From Spiribacter sp. 1M189 (GTDB lineage: Bacteria; Pseudomonadota; Gammaproteobacteria; Nitrococcales; Nitrococcaceae): a DNA stretch of 64,000 nt. The notes below the pieces were generated by a model. The model saw only the letters and a list, made by a program, of their open reading frames with translations. It made no database searches and was not told the origin of the DNA. The position numbers and the translations under genes are program-made. This document shows, in pieces, positions 42,095 through 52,479 of the stretch. The stretch lies in assembly GCF_040838345.1 (NCBI RefSeq), contig NZ_JBAKFF010000001.1, positions 868,001 through 932,000 on the forward strand, read 5' to 3'. Within the stretch, counting starts at the first letter, position 1. Every line of letters starts with the position of its first letter.

Positions 42095-43582
42095 TCAGTC
42101 GCCCAGGTTTTCCATGATGCCATTCCAGAGCGGATCGATGTTCTCCTTGAACCGCTCATGAAGGCCGACACCCTCGGTCGTGATACGGCTTGGCCGGTTA
42201 TGCGAATCGATCGGGTGTCGATACGCGGTCTCCTCGGGAGAGGCGAGCTCCCGTCCGATGACGTCCATGTCGAGGCCGAGGAATTGCCCGATGCGCCGGG
42301 CCTCGGCATATGGGTCATGGACAAGATCCTCATACCGCACCCAGAGCACCGGGTTGGGCAGCACAACCTCCATGAATTTACAGCAGACCGTGTATTTCGC
42401 GATGTATCGACCAATCTCGTTGAGGTCGAAATAGGCCCTGTTACCGGTGCTGTAGTATCGGAAATAGATCGTCACGCCAACATCCAGCAGGTCCCGCGTA
42501 CACAGAATGACCGGCATATCCGGGTACCAGAGGCCGAGTACCGGCAGCAGCCCGAGGTTGGTGGGCATGGTATCCAGCCAGTAGCGCTTGTCGTCCATAA
42601 GTGAGCGCCTTGCGAGGTAGCCCCATGCATCCGCCTGCGCCCGGGAGCGCTCCACCGAGGCCAGATACTCCACCCGATCCCGTCCGCCGAGCTGTTCGTT
42701 CATCGCATAGCGGGTCATGAACGACTCGCCCAGATTGCCGACCTGCGGATGCCGCGCGAGCAGTGCCTCGACAAGGCTTTTGCCGCTCCTGGAGGGGCCG
42801 AAGATGAAGGCGAGTCGGGAATCAGATAGACCGTAGTCGGCGCGCGTCGCGTAATAGCGCCGGGAGAGCCCCGCCTTCTGCCACGTGCGCAAAGTCTTCG
42901 CAGGATGCTGGCCCTTGGAGACGCGCCGGCTGAATAGCAGCGTGTTCGCCCGGCGGTAGGCCAGGAAAGCCTCGCGATCATGGCCGCAGGCGAGATGAAG
43001 GTTGCCAAGGGCGAAGGCACTGAGCGCCTGGCCATTTACGCTCAGCCGGGGATCCTTGCTCATGCGTTCCAGGCGCCCGAAAAAGGGGCTGGATTCGTCC
43101 GGTCGCTCCAGTCTGGAATATTCGTAGAGCAGTCCGGGACTGCGCGGCTTCTCCTCGAGGAGCGAGCGCAGCGTTCCGATGGCGGCGGCCTGGTTGCCGT
43201 CGTCGCGCTCGCGTTCAAACAAAAGCCGTCGTGTTCGCCAGTGATCGGGGTGCTGGTCAAGGAGTCGCCGGAAAACCCGGTCGCTGGCCTCGCGCTCGCC
43301 CAGCTTGTCCATCACACGCGTTTTCAGCGATAACAGCAGCGGATCGTCAGGTGCGACGGCGAGGGCGCGCTCGATTGGCTGGCGCGACTTCTGCCAGCGG
43401 CCCAATGTCGTGAGCACCCGGGCGTCGAGCCGGTCGACATCGAAACATTGGCCGAACTGCGCCCTGAGCCGCTCGACCTCGGCTTCGGCATCATTCGCGA
43501 GGCCCGCGTCCAGCAGGCCTTCAACCCGCTTTCTGGCCGCTCTCAGCGCCTCCGGCCCGCTGATTCTGTCCGGTCCGTCCAA
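42095..43582 (-). CDS. TPR-repeat sulfotransferase
   Basis: This 495-residue protein has an N-terminal helical TPR-like region (about 1-240). The sulfotransferase domain (about 255-490) has a 5'-phosphosulfate loop FIFGPSRSGKSLVEALLARHP and a 3'-phosphate segment VILCTRDLLDVGVTIYF. PAPS-dependent sulfation of a carbohydrate, lipid or protein is the family activity; the acceptor is unknown. It is encoded 7 bases after the last suf gene on the same strand, which suggests co-transcription or accidental proximity. The 3' end converges on cpaF with a 24-base gap. Confidence 0.87.
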   Translation of the reverse strand: MDGPDRISGPEALRAARKRVEGLLDAGLANDAEAEVERLRAQFGQCFDVDRLDARVLTTLGRWQKSRQPIERALAVAPDDPLLLSLKTRVMDKLGEREASDRVFRRLLDQHPDHWRTRRLLFERERDDGNQAAAIGTLRSLLEEKPRSPGLLYEYSRLERPDESSPFFGRLERMSKDPRLSVNGQALSAFALGNLHLACGHDREAFLAYRRANTLLFSRRVSKGQHPAKTLRTWQKAGLSRRYYATRADYGLSDSRLAFIFGPSRSGKSLVEALLARHPQVGNLGESFMTRYAMNEQLGGRDRVEYLASVERSRAQADAWGYLARRSLMDDKRYWLDTMPTNLGLLPVLGLWYPDMPVILCTRDLLDVGVTIYFRYYSTGNRAYFDLNEIGRYIAKYTVCCKFMEVVLPNPVLWVRYEDLVHDPYAEARRIGQFLGLDMDVIGRELASPEETAYRHPIDSHNRPSRITTEGVGLHERFKENIDPLWNGIMENLGD

Positions 43583-43589
43583 GACGCAA

Positions 43590-43913
43590 TTACATGAACC
43601 CGAGCTGCAGCCGGGCCCGCTCCGACATGCGATCCTGGGTCCAGGGCGGCTCCCAGGTAAGTTCCACTTCGGCGGCTTCCACGCCGGTGACCTGCTCGAC
43701 CGCCGCCTTGACCAGAATCGGCATCTGACCGGCCACTGGACAGGCCGGCGATGTGAGCGTCATGAGCACATCGACGAAGCCATCCTCATCGACATCGATC
43801 TCGTAGATCAGACCAAGCTCATAGACATCCACTGGGATTTCGGGGTCGTAGACCCCGCGCAGCGCCGTCACGACCCCTTCCTGGATTGTTTCCACCGATG
43901 GACGCTCGGCCAT
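43590..43913 (-). CDS. sufT: SufT-like (DUF59/MIP18 family) Fe-S assembly factor
   Basis: This 107-residue protein has the MIP18/DUF59 core: VVTALRGVYDPEIPVDVYELGLIYEI, then DVLMTLTSPACPVAG with the family Cys, and a C-terminal VELTWEPPWTQDRMSERARLQLGF. SufT-type proteins help mature [4Fe-4S] enzymes. It is the tail of the suf operon, 4 bases after sufU. Confidence 0.9.
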   Translation of the reverse strand: MAERPSVETIQEGVVTALRGVYDPEIPVDVYELGLIYEIDVDEDGFVDVLMTLTSPACPVAGQMPILVKAAVEQVTGVEAAEVELTWEPPWTQDRMSERARLQLGFM

Positions 43914-43917
43914 TCGC

Positions 43918-44364
43918 CTACTCCGTGGTGACCTCGCCCTTTTCCTCCAGGGCGGCCTGCAACGTGTGCCAGGCCAGCGTCGCGCACTTCACCCGCATCG
44001 GGTAATCCCGAACGCCGGCGAGCACGCCCAGCTTGCCCAGCGACGGGTCGGGCTGGGCGTCATCATCGGTCACCAGATGGTGGAAGCGGTCAAAAAGCGA
44101 CTTCGCTTCCTCAACGGTATGCCCCTTGAGGGCCTCGGTCATGATCGAGGCCGACGCCGTGGAGATGGCACAGCCCTGCCCCTGAAAACCGATATCCTCG
44201 ATCCGGCCCTCATCGTCCAGCCGCAGTTCGAGATGGATCTGATCACCGCATAGGGGGTTATACCCATCCGCTTCATGATCATGCGGATCGATCCCGTGGA
44301 AGTTCCGGGGCTGTTTGTTATGGTCCAGGATCACTTCCTGGTAGAGCTCACGCAGATCGGACAT
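43918..44364 (-). CDS. sufU: SufU-type Fe-S scaffold or sulfur-transfer protein
   Basis: This 148-residue NifU-N-like protein has Cys residues in NPLCGD, GQGCAISTASAS and VKCATLAWHTL. The insert of about twenty residues between the last two marks SufU rather than IscU. SufU receives sulfur from SufS and passes it to the SufBCD complex. Its start is two bases from the sufS stop, so they form a translationally coupled pair. Confidence 0.93.
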   Translation of the reverse strand: MSDLRELYQEVILDHNKQPRNFHGIDPHDHEADGYNPLCGDQIHLELRLDDEGRIEDIGFQGQGCAISTASASIMTEALKGHTVEEAKSLFDRFHHLVTDDDAQPDPSLGKLGVLAGVRDYPMRVKCATLAWHTLQAALEEKGEVTTE

Positions 44365-44366
44365 GG

Positions 44367-45623
44367 CTAGCCAAAAAACTCCCTGACGCGTTTGAGACCA
44401 TCGACCAGCGCGTCGACATCATCCCGGTCATTGTACAGCCCGAAGGAGGCACGCACGGTAGCCGCGACGCCGAAGCGCTTCATCAGCGGCTGGGTGCAGT
44501 GATGGCCGGCCCGCACGGCGACGCCCTCCATATCGAGGATGGTCCCCATGTCATGAGGGTGGGCCCCGTCGAGGACGAACGACACCACACCCGCCTTATG
44601 CGGTGCGGTGCCGATGACCCGAAGCCCGTCGATCTCCGCCAGCCGCTCGTTCGCGTAGCCGAGCAGGGACTGCTCGTGCGCCACAATGGCCTCGCGGTCC
44701 GCCGCCTCGATGTACTCGAGGCCAACACCCATGGCGATGACACCGGCGATATTCGGTGTGCCAGCCTCGAAGCGCTGCGGCGGCGGCGCGTAGGTCGTCT
44801 CCTCGAAGCTCACCGTGCGGATCATGTCACCGCCACCCTGATAGGGTGGCATGACATCCAGATGCTCGAGCCGACCCCACAGCACACCCGATCCACTGGG
44901 CCCGTAGGTCTTGTGGGCCGAGAAGACATAGAAATCCGCTCCCATGGCCTGCACGTCCACCGGCATATGCGGCGCCGACTGCGCCCCGTCCACCAGCACC
45001 GGAATATCCCGCTGGTGCGCCGTGGCGATGATTTCTTCCACCGGATTGATCGTGCCCAGCGTATTGGAGACATGGACCACACTGATGAAGCGGGTCCTGG
45101 CGCTGATCCGCTCGCGCAGGCCATCCATGTCCAGGCTGCCATCATCGAGCACCGGCGCGACCACCAGTCGCGCGCCGGTCGCCTCGGCAATCATCTGCCA
45201 GGGGACGATGTTGGCGTGATGCTCCATCCCGGTGATCAGGATCTCGTCATCGGCCTCGAGCCGCGGCCTCACGAATGACTGGGCGACGAGGTTGATGGCT
45301 TCGGTCGCGCCACGGACGAAGACGACCTCGCGCTCGTCCGCGCCGTTGATGAACCGCTGCACGGTCCGCCGGACGGCCTCGTAGGCCTGCGTCGAACGCT
45401 GCGAGAGTTGGTAGACCCCGCGATGGATATTGGCGTAGTACTGCTCGTAGCACTCCCGCTCGGCATCGATCACGCACTGGGGCTTCTGCGCGCTCGCCGC
45501 GCTGTCCAGAAACGCCAGGCGCCGGCCATTCATGGGCCGCTGCAGGATCGGGAAATCCGCCCGCAGACGATCAACGTCGAGGACGCTTTCCGTCGCGGGC
45601 CGCTGCGATACGCTCACGCTCAA
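44367..45623 (-). CDS. sufS: Cysteine desulfurase SufS
   Basis: This 418-residue PLP enzyme takes sulfur from cysteine for Fe-S clusters. It has FLDSAASAQKP at the start, the PLP Lys in FSAHKTYGPSGSG and the catalytic Cys in VRAGHHCTQPL, typical group II (CsdA/SufS). It overlaps sufD by four bases and is followed by sufU, its usual sulfur acceptor when SufE is absent. Confidence 0.96.
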   Translation of the reverse strand: MSVSVSQRPATESVLDVDRLRADFPILQRPMNGRRLAFLDSAASAQKPQCVIDAERECYEQYYANIHRGVYQLSQRSTQAYEAVRRTVQRFINGADEREVVFVRGATEAINLVAQSFVRPRLEADDEILITGMEHHANIVPWQMIAEATGARLVVAPVLDDGSLDMDGLRERISARTRFISVVHVSNTLGTINPVEEIIATAHQRDIPVLVDGAQSAPHMPVDVQAMGADFYVFSAHKTYGPSGSGVLWGRLEHLDVMPPYQGGGDMIRTVSFEETTYAPPPQRFEAGTPNIAGVIAMGVGLEYIEAADREAIVAHEQSLLGYANERLAEIDGLRVIGTAPHKAGVVSFVLDGAHPHDMGTILDMEGVAVRAGHHCTQPLMKRFGVAATVRASFGLYNDRDDVDALVDGLKRVREFFG

Positions 45624-46948
45624 AGAATCTCTCCGATGTCCGCATCTTCCACGCCAAGACGCCGCATGAGGACGCGGCGGACGTGATCGCGGACGCCACT
45701 GACACGGAACATGTCAACAATCTCGCCGGCAAACGCCAGGGTCAGCATGCCCTGGGCTCCTTCGGCGCTGATGCCCCGGGTGCGCAGATAGAACAACGCC
45801 TCCTCGTCGAGCTCCCCGACGGTGGAGCCGTGAGTGCACTTGACGTCATCCGCGAAGATCTCAAGCCGCGGATTGGAGTGCGCCAGGGCCCGCTTGCCGA
45901 GCACGAGGTTGCGGTTTTCCTGCACGGCATCGGTCTTCTGCGCGCCCTCGAACACCTTGACCAGGCCGTCGAACACGGTCTCGGAACGCCCCTGGAGGAT
46001 GCCCTTGAAGCGCTGCCGGCTGAAGCAGTTCTCCACCCGGTGATTGAACCAGGTGTGGAAGTCGGTGAACTGCCGGCCCTCGGTGAGGTAAATGCCGTTG
46101 CAGTCGATCTCGCCGCCCTCACCTTCCAGATCGGCCACCAGATCAAGCCTCGCGAGCCGACCGCCGTCAGCAACGAACGCACCCCGCAGAGAGGCATCCC
46201 GCTGGGCCGCCAGATTGACCGTGCCGATATTCATCGTGGCCACGCCGTCTTCCTGCAGGCGGCTGTAGTCGAGAATCGTGTTCTGCCCGGCCGAGAGCTC
46301 GCTGACCGGACAGACGAGTGCACCGGCCTGGTCATCACCGATGAATCGCTCGACCACCCGCACCTCGGCGCCATCCTCGGCCTCCACCACAAGCCGCGGG
46401 TAGATCGCGCGGCGGTCGGCCTCGGCCGTCGTGATATGCGTGACGGCGATGGGCTTTTCGATCATCGCGTCACGGGCCACATGGATATAGGCGCCATCCA
46501 CGAAAAACGCCGAATTGAGGGCGGCGAACGGATGCCAGTCGATGTCGGCGCGGGCCCCCAGGGCCGCGGCCAGCCGCTCCGGCGGGTTGCCGTCATACTC
46601 GCTGAACGGCGTCACGGTCAGCCCCTTCGCCAGGTCGGCCAGATCCGAGAGGTCGGCGGCGAGTCGCCCATCGACAAAGACCAGGCGATAGCTGTCACCG
46701 AGATCGCCGAGTCGCTCTATCAGCTCCTTCGATGCGACTCCCTGAGAGTCGGCGAGCGGGAAGTGCTCGGCGGTCACCGGGCGCAGGTTGGTCTTGCGCC
46801 AGGCTTCCTCACGGGCACCCGGAAAACCCCGCGCCTCGAAGGCCCGGATACCACGCTCGTGGAGGGTATCGAGCCACTCGGGCCCGACGTCGGTGCGCCC
46901 CTCGAACTCTTCGAGGTAGACGCTCTTTGGCTGCACAGCTGCTTCCAT
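45620..46948 (-). CDS. sufD: SufD, Fe-S cluster scaffold complex subunit
   Basis: This 442-residue SufB/SufD-family protein has the C-terminal beta-helix features LVLGKRALAHSNPRLEIFADDVKCTHGSTVGELDEEALFYLRTRGIS. It forms the SufBC2D scaffold with its neighbours. The longer antisense frames across it (for example 45683-47128) are shadows. It lies 18 bases after sufC and overlaps sufS by four bases. Confidence 0.96.
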   Translation of the reverse strand: MEAAVQPKSVYLEEFEGRTDVGPEWLDTLHERGIRAFEARGFPGAREEAWRKTNLRPVTAEHFPLADSQGVASKELIERLGDLGDSYRLVFVDGRLAADLSDLADLAKGLTVTPFSEYDGNPPERLAAALGARADIDWHPFAALNSAFFVDGAYIHVARDAMIEKPIAVTHITTAEADRRAIYPRLVVEAEDGAEVRVVERFIGDDQAGALVCPVSELSAGQNTILDYSRLQEDGVATMNIGTVNLAAQRDASLRGAFVADGGRLARLDLVADLEGEGGEIDCNGIYLTEGRQFTDFHTWFNHRVENCFSRQRFKGILQGRSETVFDGLVKVFEGAQKTDAVQENRNLVLGKRALAHSNPRLEIFADDVKCTHGSTVGELDEEALFYLRTRGISAEGAQGMLTLAFAGEIVDMFRVSGVRDHVRRVLMRRLGVEDADIGEIL

Positions 46949-46966
46949 TGGTCTCGTCCCCCGCGC

Positions 46967-47722
46967 TTACGCTGCGGCCTCGTCGATGCCCTCGTAGCCC
47001 TTGCTCTCGAGCTCTTTGGCAAGCTCCTTGCCACCGGTCTTCACGATCCGGCCGTCCATGAGGACATGCACCACGTCGGGCACGATGTAGTCGAGCAGGC
47101 GCTGATAATGGGTGATCACGAGGAATGAACGGTCCTCGGAGCGCATGGCATTGACGCCCTCGGAAACAGTCCGCAGGGCATCGATGTCGAGGCCGGAGTC
47201 GGTCTCGTCCAGAATGCCGAGCTGCGGCTCGAGCACCGACATGTGGAAGATTTCGTTGCGCTTTTTCTCACCGCCGGAGAAGCCCTCGTTCACGGGGCGC
47301 TGCAGCAGCGTCTCGTCGAGCTTCACTCTCTTGGCCCGCTCCCTGACGAGCTCAAGGAATTCCATGGCGTCGATCTCGCCCTCGCCACGGTGCTTGCGCA
47401 TGGCATTGACCGCGGCCTTGAGGAAGTAGGTATTGGAGACACCGGGGATCTCTACCGGGTACTGGAAGCCCAGGAAGACACCCTCGCGCGCCCGCTCCTC
47501 GGGATCCATCTCGAGCAGGTCCTGGCCGTTGAAAAGGACCTCGCCCTGAGTGATCTCATAGGCGTCGTCACCCACCAGCGCCTTGGCCAGCGTGCTCTTG
47601 CCGCCGCCATTGGGGCCCATGATGGCGTGGACCTTGCCGGGCTCGATGGTCAGGTCGAGGCCCTTGAGGATTTCTGCTCCCTCCACGTTGACGTGCAGGT
47701 TGCGGATTTCGAGCAGTGCCAT
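46967..47722 (-). CDS. sufC: SufC, Fe-S assembly ATPase
   Basis: This 251-residue ABC-type ATPase has Walker A GPNGGGKST, the signature FSGGEKKRNEI and Walker B LGILDETDSGLD. Together with SufB and SufD it drives cluster assembly. It is 91 bases after sufB, and this gap holds a 27-base hairpin. The other suf genes sit 2-18 bases apart or overlap. Confidence 0.97.
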   Translation of the reverse strand: MALLEIRNLHVNVEGAEILKGLDLTIEPGKVHAIMGPNGGGKSTLAKALVGDDAYEITQGEVLFNGQDLLEMDPEERAREGVFLGFQYPVEIPGVSNTYFLKAAVNAMRKHRGEGEIDAMEFLELVRERAKRVKLDETLLQRPVNEGFSGGEKKRNEIFHMSVLEPQLGILDETDSGLDIDALRTVSEGVNAMRSEDRSFLVITHYQRLLDYIVPDVVHVLMDGRIVKTGGKELAKELESKGYEGIDEAAA

Positions 47723-47763
47723 TGTTTTGCTCCTGAATCAATTCGTTCGAAAAGGTTAACCCC

Positions 47764-47790
47764 GGCGGGACAGACTGCGTCCGTCCCGCC
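47764..47790 (-). promoter_or_regulatory. Intercistronic stem-loop between sufB and sufC
   Basis: On the minus strand a 12-bp stem (GGCGGGAC GGAC pairing with GTCT GTCCCGCC, one G-T pair) closes a three-base loop. There is no T-run. Such structures usually protect the upstream mRNA or set relative expression after RNA processing. Confidence 0.6.
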
Positions 47791-47813
47791 ATCGGGAAGA
47801 ATTAGCACCCGCG

Positions 47814-49245
<1,432 letters not shown>

Positions 49246-49262
<17 letters not shown>

Positions 49263-49719
49263 GACGCACTCCGGTAAATTCCAGCGTATGAACCTGACCG
49301 CTGCCACCGCCGTCCTCGGCGGTGGTCATTTCGGCCAACGTGATTTCGGACAACGCGTTCAGCACCACATCGTTGATGCGGCTCCAGACGTTGCTGATGT
49401 TGCACTGACTGCCGTACTGACAGGCCTCCTGCCCATCCTCGATACAGTCGGTCAACGCAATCGGCCCCTCCAGTACGGTGATGATCTCGGCGATGGAGAT
49501 CGACTCCGGCCGTCGGGCCAGCCCGTAGCCCCCCTTCGCACCCCGGTAGGAGACGAGCAGGTCACTCCGGGCAAGATGCTTGAGAATCTTGCTGACAATG
49601 GGCTGCGGCAGCCCCCTCGCCTCGGCGAGGGCACCGGCATTGAAACGGGCCTCGGGTTCCCGCGCCATCAGCGTCAGGATCCCGATGCCGTAGTCCGTTT
49701 CGCGGTTCAGCCTGATCAT
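49246..49719 (-). CDS. sufR: Rrf2-family regulator of the SUF operon
   Basis: This 157-residue winged-helix protein has [37 protein letters not shown] and [20 protein letters not shown], the Rrf2 type. Three Cys residues ([15 protein letters not shown]) can hold a [2Fe-2S] cluster, so it probably senses cluster status and represses or activates the operon it heads. It is the first gene of the suf run and overlaps sufB. The name sufR is used for the gammaproteobacterial SUF-associated Rrf2 protein, not the cyanobacterial SufR. Confidence 0.88.
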
Positions 49720-49774
49720 ATGGGGAGATTATAAAGTAATCAGGACTGCTTTGGTACATTTTAAACTGGAAAAT

Positions 49775-50509
49775 TTACCGCAGCGCCTCATCGGCACTGC
49801 CCGGGTCCTCCTCGCCGGCCACGGAATACCACTCCTCTGCTGCGGCCGCCCGCGACCGGGTCGGGTCAATCGCCGACCGACCACCGGACACGGCCGCCGC
49901 CAGTGAGGTGATCCGCGACCAGTCGCCCGCGGCCACCGCATCGCCGGGCGCCAGCCAGCTGCCACCGACACAAAGGACATTGGGCAGCGCCAGGTAATCG
50001 AGGTAGTTACCCGGACTGATCCCGCCGGTGGGACAAAACTGCACCGCAGGAAAGGGTCCGGCCAGGGCCTTCAGCGCGCCGACCCCACCGTTTGCTTCAG
50101 CCGGGAAGAACTTAAGCCGGTCAAAGCCGGCCTCAACCGCTCGCATCAACTCAGAGGGCGTCGAGATGCCGGGCAGCAGCGGAATGTCGACATTCAACGC
50201 CGCACCGATGAGCGTGTCGGTCAGGCCGGGGCTCACCAGAAAGCGGGCCCCGGCATCCCTGGCCGCGATCGCATCCGCCGCCCGGGTCAACGTGCCGACA
50301 CCGACCAGGGCCTCGGGCACCTCGCGGGCAATCGCCTCGACGGCCGGAAGCGCCGCCGGCGTGCGCAGGGTCACCTCAAGTACCGGCAGCCCACCGTCCA
50401 CCAGCGCACGAGCCATCGCCGGCGCGGTGTCCGCAGCGTCGATGGCGAGCACCGGGATAACGGGTGCACGCGTCATGAGCGCATGAATGGACAACAACGT
50501 TTCGCTCAT
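49775..50509 (-). CDS. eda: KDPG aldolase
   Basis: This 244-residue enzyme cleaves 2-keto-3-deoxy-6-phosphogluconate into pyruvate and glyceraldehyde-3-phosphate. The Schiff-base Lys is in [35 protein letters not shown] and QFCPTGGIS are class I KDPG aldolase motifs. The last 35 residues or so are an extra Ala/Ser/Glu-rich tail. It overlaps edd by four bases. Confidence 0.96.
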   Translation of the reverse strand: MSETLLSIHALMTRAPVIPVLAIDAADTAPAMARALVDGGLPVLEVTLRTPAALPAVEAIAREVPEALVGVGTLTRAADAIAARDAGARFLVSPGLTDTLIGAALNVDIPLLPGISTPSELMRAVEAGFDRLKFFPAEANGGVGALKALAGPFPAVQFCPTGGISPGNYLDYLALPNVLCVGGSWLAPGDAVAAGDWSRITSLAAAVSGGRSAIDPTRSRAAAAEEWYSVAGEEDPGSADEALR

Positions 50510-52341
50510 GACCCAACCTCCTCTTGCGGGCTAAAGCTGATGGCGCCGTGCTCGGCGCTCCCGGCCATGGCACGGAATGCCGCGAACATCTCCCGGCCAA
50601 TGCCATGTTGCGGCTCATTGGTCGCCGGCGTGGACGAGCGGTTCGCCCATTCGGCCGCTGGCACCCTGACCTCGAGAAGACCAGCCTCGGCATCGAGCCG
50701 GATCACATCGCCATCGCGGATTCGGCCGATCGCTCCTCCACTCACCCACTCCGGGTTGAGGTGAATGGCCGCGGGCACTTTCCCGGACGCTCCGGACATA
50801 CGGCCATCGGTCACCAGCGCCACGCGCTGACCCCGAGACTGCAGGACGCCAAGCTCCGGGGTGAGCTTATGGAGCTCAGGCATGCCATTGGCCCGCGGCC
50901 CCTGTCCGCGGACAACACAGACGAAATCGCCCTCTAGCTCACCGGCACGGAAGGCAGTCAGGACCTCCTGCTGATCATCAAAGACCCGGGCCGGGGCTTC
51001 CACCACACGGTGCTCGGGCTTGACGGCGGAAACCTTGATGACCGCACGCCCGAGATTGCCCTGCACAACCCGAAGCCCGCCATCCGGGCTGAACGGCTCC
51101 GCCACGGGACGCACCACATCGCTGTCGGCGGACTCCGCCGGGGCATCCCGCCAGGCGACGCCGCCCTCGGCCAACATCGGTTCTCTGGCGTAGGCGGCCA
51201 GGCCCTCACCGGCCACGGTCATGACATCCTCGTGCAGCAGGCCTGCGCCAAGCAGCTCGCGGACGAGAAAGCCCATTCCGCCCGCGGCATGAAAGTGATT
51301 CACGTCCGCCTGGCCGTTGGGATAGATCCGCGTGAGCAGTGGCACCATCCGCGAGAGCGCATCAAAATCGTCCCAGTTGATGTGAATACCCGCTGCCCGG
51401 GCGATCGCCACCAGATGAATGGTGTGATTGGTGGAGCCACCGGTGGCCAGCAGGCCGACAATGCCGTTGACGATGGCCCGTTCGTCGATCACACGGCCGA
51501 TCGGGGTGTATTCCTCGCCATGCGCCGTAATCTCCATGATGCGATGACCGGCGGCGATGGTCAGGGCATCACGTAGGGGCGTGTTGGGGTTGACGAACGC
51601 CGAACCCGGCAGATGCAACCCCATGACTTCCATCAGCATCTGGTTGCTGTTCGCCGTGCCGTAGAAGGTGCAGGTGCCCGGACCGTGGTAGGACTTTGAC
51701 TCGGACTCCAGCAGCGCATCGCGCCCGACCTTACCCTCCGCGTAGAGCCCGCGGATGCGCGCCTTCTCTTCATTGGGCACGCCGGTGGTCATCGGCCCGC
51801 CGGGGACAAAAATGAACGGGATGTGACCGAAATGCAGGGCACCGATGAGCAGCCCCGGGACGATCTTGTCGCAGACGCCGAGGCAGAGGCCGCCGTCGAA
51901 GGTGTTGTGGGAGAGCGCCACCCCGGTGGCCATGGCAATCACATCACGACTGAAAAGGGAGAGCTCCATGCCCGTCTGCCCCTGGGTAACGCCGTCGCAC
52001 ATGGCGGGTACGCCGCCGGCGAACTGGGCGGTACCCCCCGCCTCTCTGACCGCCTGCTTGAGCAGGGCGGGAAAGCGCTCGAGGGGCTGGTGCGCCGAGA
52101 GCATGTCGTTATAGGCCGAGACGATCCCGACATTGGGCTTCTGCAACCCCTTCAAGCGCGCCTTGTCGCCGTCGGGTGCCGCCGCGAAGGCATGGGCAAG
52201 GTTGGTACAGGACAGACTCGTGCGCATCGGCCCGTCGTCAGCGGCGGTCTGCAGCCGCTCGAGGTAGGCACGGCGATCGTCGCGACTGCGCTGGCGGATA
52301 CGCTCGGTAACCCCGGCGACCGCTGCGTTGAGCTCTGGCAT
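50506..52341 (-). CDS. edd: 6-phosphogluconate dehydratase
   Basis: This 611-residue IlvD/Edd-family dehydratase makes KDPG in the Entner-Doudoroff pathway. It has [53 protein letters not shown] and [30 protein letters not shown]. The Cys residues for the Fe-S cluster are visible. Start is the ATG at 52341. It is divergent from zwf across a region with three HexR-like boxes. Confidence 0.97.
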   Translation of the reverse strand: MPELNAAVAGVTERIRQRSRDDRRAYLERLQTAADDGPMRTSLSCTNLAHAFAAAPDGDKARLKGLQKPNVGIVSAYNDMLSAHQPLERFPALLKQAVREAGGTAQFAGGVPAMCDGVTQGQTGMELSLFSRDVIAMATGVALSHNTFDGGLCLGVCDKIVPGLLIGALHFGHIPFIFVPGGPMTTGVPNEEKARIRGLYAEGKVGRDALLESESKSYHGPGTCTFYGTANSNQMLMEVMGLHLPGSAFVNPNTPLRDALTIAAGHRIMEITAHGEEYTPIGRVIDERAIVNGIVGLLATGGSTNHTIHLVAIARAAGIHINWDDFDALSRMVPLLTRIYPNGQADVNHFHAAGGMGFLVRELLGAGLLHEDVMTVAGEGLAAYAREPMLAEGGVAWRDAPAESADSDVVRPVAEPFSPDGGLRVVQGNLGRAVIKVSAVKPEHRVVEAPARVFDDQQEVLTAFRAGELEGDFVCVVRGQGPRANGMPELHKLTPELGVLQSRGQRVALVTDGRMSGASGKVPAAIHLNPEWVSGGAIGRIRDGDVIRLDAEAGLLEVRVPAAEWANRSSTPATNEPQHGIGREMFAAFRAMAGSAEHGAISFSPQEEVGS

Positions 52342-52373
52342 GCATTCCTCCGTTGTTCGTTCACGCGCGTCGA

Positions 52374-52388
52374 CGTAATTTTACTACA
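52374..52388. promoter_or_regulatory. HexR-like operator 1 (edd side)
   Basis: CGTAATTTTACTACA: one base off the TGTARTnnnAYTACA palindrome. It lies 33 bases before the edd start codon, where it would overlap the edd promoter or leader. Its right half is identical to that of site 3. Confidence 0.65.
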
Positions 52389-52410
52389 TGCTCATCGTTT
52401 TTGCCGCAGC

Positions 52411-52425
52411 TGTAGTTCAACTATA
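52411..52425. promoter_or_regulatory. HexR-like operator 2 (centre)
   Basis: TGTAGTTCAACTATA: perfect left half and one mismatch in the right half. It lies midway between edd and zwf, 23 bases from site 1 and 23 from site 3, so the three sites are regularly spaced. Confidence 0.6.
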
Positions 52426-52447
52426 GCGATCTTCGCGTTACTATAAA

Positions 52448-52462
52448 TGTAGTTTTACTACA
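52448..52462. promoter_or_regulatory. HexR-like operator 3 (zwf side)
   Basis: TGTAGTTTTACTACA is a perfect palindrome with a TTT centre, matching the known gammaproteobacterial HexR motif (TGTAATTAAATTACA-like). It is 18 bases upstream of the zwf start region. HexR is encoded in the zwf operon and loses DNA binding when KDPG is present. Confidence 0.8.
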
Positions 52463-52479
52463 GCTATGCACGGGGAGGC

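Noticed and set aside
45683-47128. A plus-strand frame of 481 codons opposite sufD and part of sufC
   Set aside because: It is a shadow of GC-rich codon use on the real genes; no motif, and SufD and SufC are unmistakable.
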